Below, in pieces: positions 54,700 through 64,000 of a DNA stretch of 64,000 nt. Location of the stretch: NCBI GenBank assembly GCA_949987705.1, contig OX465282.1, positions 89,392,070 to 89,456,069 on the forward strand. Direction: 5' to 3'. Position 1 is the stretch's first letter, and every line of letters begins with the position of its first letter. The stretch comes from Thereva unica (lineage: Eukaryota; Arthropoda; Insecta; Diptera; Therevidae). The notes under the pieces were generated by a model, which worked only from the letters and a program-made list of their open reading frames with translations, made no database searches and was not told the origin of the DNA. The position numbers were made by a program, and so were the translations under genes.

Positions 54700-56650
54700 A
54701 CCAAGCTTAGGTGTAACCCTTTATACTACCAGTGCGTCATGTCGTTCAGTTCATGGTGCAATGTCTAGTAGTAAGCTTGGTTGTTTGAAGAATAGAGGAG
54801 AATAGGAAAGGTTAGAGGGGGTCTGGAGGGTGTAGAAGAAAATGACGATGAACCTCACGTTTGAGCTCTAAGGTGTTGGACGATTTCGGAAATACTAACT
54901 GCGGGAGATTATTCCACAGTCGAGTTGTTCAATTCATAAACGAACTTCTAAACCGTAGTGTGCGTGAACGAGGGGGCTGTAGGGTATGGGGGTGAGCCGA
55001 GCGGGCTAGTCTTGTTTTGCCGGAAAAGTATTGCCGTGCAGGCAGGAGGTCCAAGGACCAGCCAAGGTGGTTTTCGGGGCGCGTGCCCAGATATGTGAGT
55101 TGTATTCGAGGCGTGGCCGAATGTAGGATTTGTATATTGTAGCCAATGCGGCTGGCTGGAGGAGGAACTTGCATCTCTTGAGAAATCCAAGGCATTGGGA
55201 GGCTTGTTTGGCGATTTGGAATATGTGATCATTCCATCGCAGATGCTCCGTTAAAGTTACCCCTAGGATGTTGAGAGTTGAGTCACCCGTTAGATTCTCT
55301 TTATCCACTGAGATAGGAGGAAGGTCGGTACAATTTTTGTTGGAGATCAGACAGTGCTTCGTTTTTGTGGCATTGAATTCGACGCGGTTCATTTCGCCCC
55401 AATGAAGAATCGATTCGATATCCCGGTTGATCGAAGCCGACATCAGTTGACGGTGGTAAAGACAAGGTCTGGCACGTGCTTGTCTTATATTGTCGAAGGA
55501 GCAAGAGAAATTCAGAGTACCGTCATCAGCGAAGCAGTGAAGTGGGTTGGAGGGGATTGGGAGCAGATCATTAATGAAGATTAGAAAAAGTGCAGGTGAA
55601 AGAATTGACCCCTGGGGAACTCCGGCCGAAATGGCGTGGGGTTGGATTCGACGCCATCCAATACTACCTTGATTGAACGGCCTGAAAGAAAGCTCTTAAT
55701 CCAGTTCCTTAGAACTAAGTGTATACCAATAGCTTGGAGTTTATTCAACAGAGCTGGTTGCCATACTCTGTCGATAGCCTTTGATATATCTAGAGCAACC
55801 TGGCTAGACTCACCAAAGCTGTGAATGCTTTGGTTGATACGCTCAGTTAAACACACAAGCAGATCGCCAGTAGACCGTTTAGATCTGAAGCCGTATTGCC
55901 TGTCGTGTATAATTTGGTTGGATTCTAGATATTTCATCAGCTTTTTATTGATTATTGTCTCCATGATTTTGGAGAGAACAGAAGTAATTGCTATTGGGCG
56001 GTAGTTTAAGGGGTCGCTGGCTTCACCTTTTTTTGGGATTGGCTGAACATGAGCTAGTTTCCAAGAGTCGGGATACACTCCGGAGAAGTAAGACAGGGCA
56101 AAAAGTTTGCGCAGGGGTTTAGCCAAAGGTGAGGTACATTTTTTAAGTACCATAGGGGGGATTTTGTCGGGACCAGTGGATTTATTGGCGTCGAATTCCT
56201 TGAGACACCTAAACACCTCGCGAGTCCTGAAGTGAACTCCGTCCATAGAGTGGGTGGTATTCTCGAGAGTGGGGGGTGACATAGCAGCAGAGAAGCTAAT
56301 AGGTCGGCCTTGGGTTTGCTTTCTGTTATCACTTCCTTGTTGTGAATAAAAGGAGGTGTTGAGGAGGAAGTAAAATTCTTCTTGATGGCGGTTACCAAGG
56401 ACCAGAAGTTTTTGCTGCCTGTAGTGGAGATAAGAATCTTACTTCTCAATCTATCATCAAAAAATGATTATTTGACTCTCCTGATGATGGAGTTACAGGA
56501 GTTTCTCAGTTTGATGTACTCACGACGAAGTGGCTTACCTTGAAAAGATCGACTCAAAGTTATGGATCCTATGTCACTGTCGATCCTAAATGATAACCAT
56601 AAAGTGCAGTTCTTGTCCGCCCGGTGGAATTTTAATCTAAAAGAAGGCAA
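54700..56650 (-). mobile_element. Jockey/CR1-like non-LTR retrotransposon, largest copy
   Basis: Minus strand, 5'-truncated near 56650. Reading downward: linker (56468-56650), 56054-56449, RT (55581-56282) with STGPDKIPPMVLKKC, NYRPIAITSVLSKIME, QYGFRSKRSTGDLL and QVALDISKAIDRVWQPALL, then 55006-55443 with VEFNATKTKHCLISN, LRWNDHIFQIAKQASQCLGF and YKSYIRPRLEYNSHIWA. The 3' end carries the family tail. The FADD box is disrupted by a frameshift near 55590, and there are other shifts. Not autonomous. Confidence 0.85.
55581..56282 (-). pseudogene. Reverse transcriptase of the Jockey/CR1-like copy
   Basis: About 230 codons open. Contains RT motifs 0 to 3 as listed for the element, including the LDISKAIDRVW block, where the usual AFD reads AID. 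Ends at 55581 by a frameshift just before the expected FADD motif, so the catalytic centre is split between frames. Confidence 0.8.
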
Positions 56651-58170
56651 AGCCTATTTTTTTAATTTCTCCTGATGTTTCTTTATATTTTTTAAATGTT
56701 CACTGAGCTCTTTACTTCAGATATCGGAAATCAGCATTTTGTCTCGATAGTATTGGTTGGGTTCGGTTGAAGATAGATAATATGTGTTGCGGATGTCAAT
56801 TCTTTCACTTTTCTCTCTATTATCTTTCCAAGCTTTCCGAAAATGTCACATAAAAAACAAAATATGATATGAAATATGTATAAAAACTTCGAATCATACT
56901 CTTTCATTCTCATTTCAGTTTCAGTTTCAGTCTTACCCAAAATGATTCCGGATCTGCTAATATATCCACTCAGAATTTCTCTATCACTTCATAAGTCCGG
57001 TAGCCCCAAACTCCCAGACGATGAAACCTGTTCAACTATTCACCACATGACTTAACAGACAAAACAAATTCCTTGATAAAATTTACCCCAAAAACGAAAT
57101 GAAGGAATGCAATGCTGAAAATTTATGGACTTGAAAAACATTTTTTTGCGCAATAGTTAGCCCACATTCGTCTCGTGTTACATAGGTAACATGTAGGTAG
57201 ACCTTCTTGACATATGACCCACTGCTTTTGTCCGGCGAGCCGGAGACGCTATGTTATACATACATATATTGCACAAAACGGACCTCAACCAATTCGCATT
57301 TCGCTCAACATTAAGATTTTATTGTTTGCATGTCCGTCGGCAGCAACAATTAAGAAATTTTTATTATCAAATAAAAGTGAATTCGTGAAAAATAGCGGCC
57401 ATTAAAGTTAGTTAGGAATAATGCTTCTGTTTCTCCAACCTGTGACTTACTAGCTGCGATTGTTGTTTGTTACATTTTAAAATTTCGTAGGAGCAACTGT
57501 TGACCCATAAACCACGCACTTAGGGAATTGTATCAGTTAAGAGGTAAAAGTTTTTGCTTGTACGTTACTATAAATAGTTGATTGTGTGTGTGTCGACATA
57601 TCGATATTCATTACTTCAACGATTTCCTTTCTTAACCAATAGACAAACCATCGATCCGCTGCAATAATTCTGCATTCACCTGGTTTCATTTTCCAGTCTC
57701 AGGTGCGTGTACCAATTTCAATCAAATTAATCAATATCGGAATTGAGACAAACATAAGAAAAAAATTTTCAGAGCAATGTCAATAGCACTTGAGCGTTAT
57801 TTAAGTGAAATATTTTCATCATACAAAAAAACAACAATAATGACCAGGTATAGGATAAAGTGGCCAGAAGGTGTTGTTGCTCTGACCATGCAGAGTTATA
57901 TACCGCTGCAGCGGCGTCATATATGCTACCTGTAAGTGTCCAGTACGGAAACTTGTTGCCGGCTGTCTGCCTGCATCCATTACAAGAGACGGCCACAGCA
58001 AACGATGTGGAGTGGATTAATTTAGGAGAGTATGCGGTAATGCCAGACAAGGTATCGACCTTCGAGGCCGAATTTCTTCCAGAAGCATAGTTGAGTGACG
58101 TGCAACTGAACATTGTTACACAATAGAAACCGTTTGCCCGACTCCAGATTGAAACCTGGGAAGATCTAGT
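56651..58170. other. Intergenic; one GC-richer open frame at 57860-58090
   Basis: The frame at 57860-58090 (+), 76 codons, includes MLPVSVQYGNLLPAVCL and EWINLGEYAVMPDKV. It is less AT-rich than its surroundings and may be an exon or relic. I do not recognise it. No other feature. Confidence 0.25.
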
Positions 58171-58174
58171 TTGG

Positions 58175-58211
58175 TATAAAAGGGTTAAGCATTGTGGATG
58201 GTGATATCAGT
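58175..58211 (+). promoter_or_regulatory. TATA box and TCAGT initiator
   Basis: TATAAAAGGG from 58175 and TCAGT at 58207-58211, 32 bp apart, with the start codon about 60 bp on. The same ATCAGTTCACT wording surrounds the start of paralogue B at 43645. Confidence 0.78.
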
Positions 58212-58271
58212 TCACTCTCAGAGCTTTAGCTATTCAGCACAGACCTGCGAACAAATCAAATAAAATTCAAA

Positions 58272-58679
58272 ATGTTCAAATTGGTAATTATGTGATGTTA
58301 GTTATTAACCATAATTTTCAAGCTAAAATTAAATCTTACACAGGTGGTGTTGTCTGCTCTTTTTGCAATTGTTGCTGCTCGTCCAGGATACTTGGGAGGA
58401 CATTTAGAGACTCCTCTAATCTACGCTGCTCCAGTTGTTCATCAGGAATACGTTCAAGTCCATCAACCAGTTGTTCACAAAGTCGGAGCGATCGTAGAAA
58501 GCGTCCCATCAGCTGTATCTCACCAAAGCCAAACAGTCGTCCATAGCCAAGGACATATCGTTACACCTGTGCTAGCTCATGGTGTTAAGTCTTACGTTAC
58601 CCCAGTTCTTAAGACTTATGCTGCTCCAGTGTTGAAGTCATATGTCAGTCCACTTGCATACGGCTATCATCATCACTGA
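58272..58679 (+). CDS. Secreted retinin-like cuticle protein, two exons
   Basis: Exons 58272-58283 (ATG TTC AAA TTG) and 58344-58679, with a 60-bp GTAATT...TTACACAG intron, give 115 residues. Signal peptide [16 protein letters not shown], then [39 protein letters not shown], core [28 protein letters not shown] and three K-T/S-Y-x-x-P repeats ending YGYHHH. Closest to 21275-21701, differing mainly in the C-terminal tail. AATAAA at 58731-58736 is the likely polyadenylation signal. Retinin-like proteins include corneal-lens and cuticle components; which applies here is unknown. Confidence 0.92.
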
Positions 58680-58739
58680 TACCTTCAATCTAATCTATGA
58701 AATCTTGTAATTTATCTCGTCTCAGATGCTAATAAATTA

Positions 58740-59224
58740 TTTTTAAATAATAATTATTTCTCGTACACTTAATTTTCAATTCATCATAAACCACTTTTAG
58801 TAACCTGAAACGATCGACAGCGAAGTCGTACACCTTACAGCTATTACCACACGACGGCGTGCGTTTAGTTGCGATATTTCTACAAGAATATATTGCAGCA
58901 AATTAAGATTGTCTCTTAAGAAATGCTGGGGTTTTTAATCACCTTCATATTTTGCCAGTCCATTATTAAAGTATATAATAGTGTTTCAAGTAATAGAGAA
59001 AATGTAGTACGCCGGCGCAATTTCAGTGGCAAATAAATGGCTATTATCAATGCTGATTGCGTTTCTTTTTATAGAACAGTGACGAAACACCGCTTAATCG
59101 AAACTATAGGCGGATGAATTATTGGTTACATATATGGCTCAAGATGCGCTTCAGTGATTTATTCGTTGATGAAATTGATTCTTAATGTTTCTTATGTTGT
59201 TTTTTTTTTTTTTTTGTGATACGA
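58740..59224. other. No recognisable gene
   Basis: Downstream spacer of the cuticle-type gene, ending in a T run at 59199-59214 that is the poly(A) end (minus strand) of the next non-LTR copy. Confidence 0.4.
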
Positions 59225-59742
59225 TGAAGCTTAGGAGTCACCCTTTGTACTACTAGTCCGTCATGTCTTTCGAGTCATGCTGCAATGTATAGTAGTAAGC
59301 TTGATCTGAAGGATAGAATAGAAAGAATAGCTTAGGGGTCTGGAGGGTGCATGAGTAGGTGTCGATAAACCTTGCGTTTGAACTCAGAGATGTTATATGA
59401 GCTCGGAAACATCGACTACGGAAGACAGTTCCACAGTCGAGTTGTTCTACTTATAAACGAACTTTTATACCTAATGTGCGCGAAGAGCAGGGCTGTACTG
59501 CGTGGAGGTGAGCCGAATTGACTAGTCTTGTCTTGCGGGAAAAAAGTTGCCGTGTAGGTAGGAGGTTCTTTATTTCAGTGGAGCAGTCACTGTAATAATA
59601 GCGATAAAACTTGCTGAGTGCAGCTATTTTCTTTCGGTGACTTAAAGGGACGATGGAACAGCAAAAAGTGCTATCGCCAATAAGTTTGATGGCGCGGTTT
59701 TGCACATTTTCCATCCAATCCAAGATGGTTTTAGGAGCGCCC
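59225..59742 (-). mobile_element. Jockey/CR1-like non-LTR copy, 3' half of a split element
   Basis: Minus strand: family 3' tail, then the C-terminal coding DWMENVQNRAIKLIGD and LLPTRQLFSRKTRL. The sequence breaks at 59742 and resumes at 61488, where the SYIWAG motif is completed, so the two parts were one element. Confidence 0.78.
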
Positions 59743-61487
59743 CATAGTCATGCCAAATCTCGATTTCGTGGCCAAAAATCCAAAAATCGAAGTTTCAATT
59801 TAGGACTTTTTATGTATCGGAATAGTTAGATCGGTACCTTAAGTGATTGGAATGAGCGATACGAGGGCCGAGTCACCAACATTGCTCGCGTGAGGTGGAG
59901 TGTAACATAACCTTCAAGCGAATCGTTTACGAAGCTCACACCCAACACGTTTTTCAAAAAATTTAAATCGTCGGTAGTTTTTTCCTCTCTTAAGATATTT
60001 TGGTGATTCCAAATGGACAAAAAAGGAGAAAGTAAGTAGATTCAGACCAATTAATAACAATTAATAATGATAACGTATGATTGCTTTTAATTTTATCGCA
60101 TAATTTACAATGTTGTTTTTAATACTTTTTACTTCAAAAAATCATTCTTCAAATATGTAGAAGTAAAATCCTCCACGATCCTCCGCTCTGAATTTTGTTT
60201 TATGGTGTTCTTCAATCATTTTTAAACAATTTAAATAAAACTAAACTTGCCCCGGGTTGCCCCCATTTTTTTAATCACATTTTTTACGCAGCTGCGCACT
60301 AGATTTTCAGGCAAAATCAAGTTTTGCTAGTACAGTTTCCAGAGTAAAAAATTCACTAAAAATGAAATTTGAAATGGTGGGAGTTTAGCAATAGGAGAAA
60401 AGGTAACCGTTGAGTTCCGGGCCGTACTTTGTGAAAATCACGAGAAAATCCGATTGAAAGGATTTTCCGACGCTTTCCCGGCCGTATCTCGGGAAAAACG
60501 TCGAAATTGGAAAAATGTTAAGAGGACAAAATTAAAGCTATGAAAATCCTCCACAAATTAAGCCTTTCCCGGAAAACCTCACGTTTGGTCGGAAAATGGA
60601 GGTTAAGGAAAAAAATTATGAAAAATTATTTCGTATATATGTATATTGTTTTCTTTATGCAGGGTGTCCCACCTAAAGTTACAAAGTGGCGGGGTGTAGA
60701 TAGGCTTTGGATAGACGAACAAAAAATCATATGAGAGGGGGGCGGAAATCGTAACGGTTTAGCCACTAGGGCGTTTTGATTTTTTTTGGATAGAGGCTTA
60801 CATATCACCCTGTATTTTAGTAACCCGATGGCCTACTTCCATGAATTGGGTAGCAGTATACGCAGAATACTCCCACCTTATCTAAAACAACAAGTGTTGC
60901 TGGTTTGGTGTGTTGCAAAGCAAGTCGCATCGAAAATATGCAAGACGTTTTTTGGCGACTTTTAGTATCGTCAGCTTCTCTAATATGTATGTACATATCT
61001 AGCATACGTAAATTGCCGAGAGGGAAATTCAAATCATTAGAACCAATTGAATTACTGAAACCGCGCAGCTTTTATTCACAAATCGAAATGCCGATAAATG
61101 GAAGCAGTGAGGAAGAAACCGAACACTCTTATGATGAATATTAAGCTGTTTTTGCAAGATGCATCTTTGTTCTGTATTTTGTGTGCTTACATTTAATAAA
61201 AACTGATAATGAAATTTACTTTATTTAGATTTTTATTATTCTACAGTATGTCCATCTATATTACCGAAAAATTATATCCAATTTGACATTAGCGATCTCG
61301 AATGCACACACACACACATCAATTTTTGTCCAAATTTAATGAGCACATTTGGTCCGGCATTTTGTTTTTTGAAAAAAATAATATTTTATTTGAAATCCCT
61401 GATCTCAACAACCTTAATGGACTCATTTCCAAAACCATTTGAACAGGATTTCTAATTTTGGCCACAAAATCAAGATTTGGCATCACT
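59743..61487. mobile_element. TIR element inserted in the Jockey/CR1-like copy
   Basis: The left end has ATGCCAAATCTCGATTTCG and the right end CAAGATTTGGCATCACT; they are inverted over about 40 bp with a few changes (also GTGGCCAAAA). GCGCCC lies on both sides (59737-59742, 61488-61493), and other copies of the retroelement show that only one GCGCC block belongs there. The interior has no transposase. It includes a CAGGGTGTCCCACC...CACCCTGTA pair (60660-60815) that may be another small insertion. The frame at 60905-61144 is unrecognised. Confidence 0.65.
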
Positions 61488-62140
61488 GCGCCCGCCCAGA
61501 TATACGAGTATTCTAGGTGGGGTCAATTGTAGGACTCGTAGATTGTGGCTAGAGCAGCTGGCTGAAGGAGGAACTTGCATCTCTTAAGGAATCTGAGGCA
61601 TAGATACGCTTTTTTGGCGATTTGAAATATGTGACCATTCCATTGCATATCATTCGATAGAATCATGCTCAGTATGTCAAGAGATTGGTCGGCGTTAGGT
61701 TATCCTCCCCCACTAACTTAGAGGGAAAGTCGGTACAGGTTTTGGTGGATATAAGGCAGTACTTTGTTTTTTAATGCGTTAAATTCGACCCGATTCTTGC
61801 GGTCCCAGTCAAGAATGAGTTCGATGTCCGCGTTAAGAAAGCTGGACATGAGTTCGCGGTTTAAGAGACAAGGTCTGGCACTTGTTTGTCTAAAGTTAGC
61901 GTAAGAGTAACGCAGAGTGCTGTCATCGGCGAAACTGTGGAGTGGGTTAGAAGGGATTGGGAGCAGATCGTCAATGAATATTAGAAACAGGATCGATCCT
62001 TGGGGAACGCCGGCTGAGATTGAGTGTTTGTTGGATTCAACCAAATCCAATACTACCTTGATTGTTTGAACGGCCAGAAATAAAGCTCTCAATCCATTTC
62101 GTAAGGACTGAGTCGATACCAATAGCTTGGTTTTATTTCA
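61488..62140 (-). mobile_element. Jockey/CR1-like non-LTR copy, upstream half of a split element
   Basis: Minus strand 61718-62122 reads VPQGSILFLIFIDDLL, then LHSFADDSTLRYSY (catalytic FADD intact) and DWDRKNRVEFNALKNK. The region below 61720 continues toward SYIW. This copy retains an intact RT active-site motif although the gene is truncated at about 62140. Confidence 0.8.
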
Positions 62141-62149
62141 TTAAGGGCG

Positions 62150-64000
62150 TAATAATGTGATTTACCTCACATCCATTCGGATTGTAGTTAGAGATATTGC
62201 GAACTTTGTCGTATGAAAGGGGCAGCCCCTCTAAGAACCGAGGACGAGGACACGGTTGGTACTGGGATTATATCGTTTTGTAGCGCAGCGTTACGTAAAT
62301 ATTTGCCAAGATAAAAGCAAGATCTTATGCAGGAGCACTCCACCCCGAATTCTATGCTGGATGTACATATAGAAGACGCTCTGGAGGACACCTACACAGG
62401 GTATATTGGCGAACTCTACAATGCGACCAATGCGATGTTAAAATATCGATGTTTTCACGCTCAACATCGATGTTTCGATAACAACCAACACCAAACATAA
62501 AAAAATTCTGATTATAATAGAGTGATGCCGGCCACACGGAGTTGCTAGCTCGCCGGATGGGGGTCGTGGGGTGTGTGGCCGGGCCGGTGCTTACATGGTT
62601 CACCACTTACCTTAAATGTCGGTGCGATTGATTCCTTTCGTCACTCCATCTTTATCTGCGTGGTGCCGGTCGTGACATCACGATTCGCGGACCTGGAAAA
62701 ACTCTAAAATAGCATCAAAGCAAAGGACAGAACCCCGGAGCGGAACCTCAGTTCAACCATCCTGAAAGCAATCTTTAAAATTTAGGCTATCATGCCTATT
62801 AAAAAACTGGCGCCAATACTGTTGTACATTAAATTCTATTTACAACACAAAGGACTTCAAAAAAAATAACAAAAAAATATTGTTGATTAAGTGTGATAAC
62901 ACAAGTTAAGTATAACAACAAGTTAAATTAATAAGTTAGTGCCGATAAAGTCGGGTAAAAAAAACAACTGATAGAATCTATTGAACAAAAGGAGAGGGAA
63001 AAACACGTCGACCTGGCCAGTTCGATTTCTTTGCAGAACAATAATTAAGAACAAGTATAATTATTTATGAAACCAACCACAAGTTAAAGTGCTCACACTA
63101 GCAAGTATTTAAAGTGTATGAATGAATGGAACAGTGTAGTGTAATTCTCGTTAGGGTGCAATTTCAATATAATTTAATATAATAAAAATGTTAATATTCT
63201 GATATTAAAAGTATGTAACATAGTTACTACAACAAAATGAAAACGACTGAACAATTCAAAAACAATGTACAATAGATAGAAAAAAAAAACATAACAAATC
63301 TGGAGTCGCGCCTCTGGCGTCCTTCACAGAAAATTGCGGCGCCAGTTATTTTAGATCAATATCTTCTGTCGGTTGCTATACTCAATTCTCCAATGCTGCG
63401 TCCAATTAAATAGCGACTCGCTACCACCAAATTTAAACAATCCTCTGTTTAAATAAAAGCTACAGCCACTTCGAGTCCCTAGCTATTAACTGCTGTCAAC
63501 TCAATAGTACAAGTTAGGTGAACCCAGAATTTGTTTTTGGAGGTTGTTTAGCAGGGCCAAAACACATTTAGTTCGGGCTTCCTAATCTCTTTCTCACAAT
63601 TTTAACATAAATCACAATGCAAAAATACCTTATTCTCTCTCCTTCTCTTGTGCGAAACTATATAATTACCACATTCGACCTTCCTACCGCAACGTTCATC
63701 CATGGGCCAAAATAAGGATGCTTCGTTGTGGATTCACCAGCCAACTTTCATCTCAGGGCCTCACCTATTACGCTCTAGGTAAATAGGTTTCCCAGATAGG
63801 TAAATAAGTTGCCAGTTTTTTTTATTCAAATGGGCCTAATTAGCGATGAATTTCGTTGCTTATTTCTTCAGGAACTATTCATGTCACATCGGCACCAATC
63901 GATTGTATTTGATGCTCCCTTCTACCAGAAAAACTTATTTTCTGTATTTTCACTAATCGCGAATTATCGTCAGGATGGCGTAAATTCAACATAAAGGGCT
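62150..64000. other. No recognisable gene; possible LTR/leader fragments
   Basis: The word AACTGGCGCC at 62805-62814 and its inverse GGCGCCAGTT at 63338-63347 recall a primer-binding-site-like TGGCGCC and may mark remains of retroelement leaders. Otherwise the frames are short and without motifs. Confidence 0.3.

Noticed and set aside
55354..55584. Plus-strand frame opposite the Jockey-like copy
   Set aside because: Antisense shadow of the ORF2 C-terminal region; the same shadow appears at 10711-10989 opposite the plus-oriented copy.
1..64000. CRISPR array, bacterial operon, rRNA gene
   Set aside because: No regular spacer-repeat array, operon structure or rRNA-like block is present; the short direct repeats found are transposon-internal.

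Overview
This is an AT-rich animal nuclear window, almost certainly from an insect. The evidence is five small secreted cuticle-type genes with insect TATA/TCAGT promoters and very short first exons, insect-style transposable elements of every class, and tRNA-derived SINEs. I cannot fix the insect order from sequence alone. Host genes are sparse and most of the window is nested, decaying mobile DNA.

Host genes. Five two-exon genes encode small secreted proteins that share a conserved S-H-x-S/T-x-T core. They resemble the insect retinin-like / cuticle protein family. They lie at 14438-14940 (+), 21275-21701 (-), 42499-42893 (-), 43694-44100 (+) and 58272-58679 (+). In each, a 12-base first coding exon (M-x-x-x) is followed by a short intron and one long exon. 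A TATA box sits 31-32 bp upstream of a TCAGT initiator. The genes at 42.5 and 43.7 kb are a divergent head-to-head pair of near-identical paralogues.

The most striking locus is 27059-32501. Two equal-length LTRs (about 1216 bp, with one difference noticed) flank a 3 kb interior that has a perfect 18-nt primer-binding site for tRNA-Pro and a purine tract, but no gag, pol or env. The interior instead carries one intact, intronless 249-codon gene of the AIG1/ADTRP (FAR-17a) family of multi-pass membrane hydrolases. Both catalytic residues are kept (Thr64, His149), and an A-rich tract lies just 3' of the gene. This looks like a recent LTR retroelement that has captured a host lipid-hydrolase mRNA, in the manner of a transducing retrovirus.

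Mobile DNA by region. 1-2.9 kb: minus-strand BEL/Pao element, split by an 868-bp hAT MITE. 3.5-11.4 kb: fragments of two non-LTR families (an RTE-like endonuclease/RT family and a Jockey/CR1-like family) plus TIR elements at 5.2 and 6.6 kb. 11.8-13.6 kb: long-TIR element. 16.1-17.2 kb: hAT-type non-autonomous element with a nested tRNA-derived SINE (a second copy is at 26.1-26.5 kb). 34.2-35.3 kb: non-LTR remnants. 35.7-41.9 kb: a decayed hAT gene interrupted by a 4.5 kb PIF/Harbinger element that itself holds a MITE. 44.7-46.6 kb: a palindromic TA-flanked element split by a Helentron-like insertion. 46.8-49.3 kb: a well-preserved hAT transposon with an 8-bp target duplication and one main frameshift. 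49.3-54.3 kb: non-LTR RNase H remnants and a broken Gypsy element. 54.7-56.6 and 59.2-62.1 kb: Jockey-like copies, the second split by a 1.7 kb TIR element. From 62.2 kb to the end I recognise nothing coding.

The retinin-like genes presumably act in cuticle or corneal-lens-type extracellular matrix. The captured AIG1-like gene is unrelated to them and was delivered here by the retroelement.
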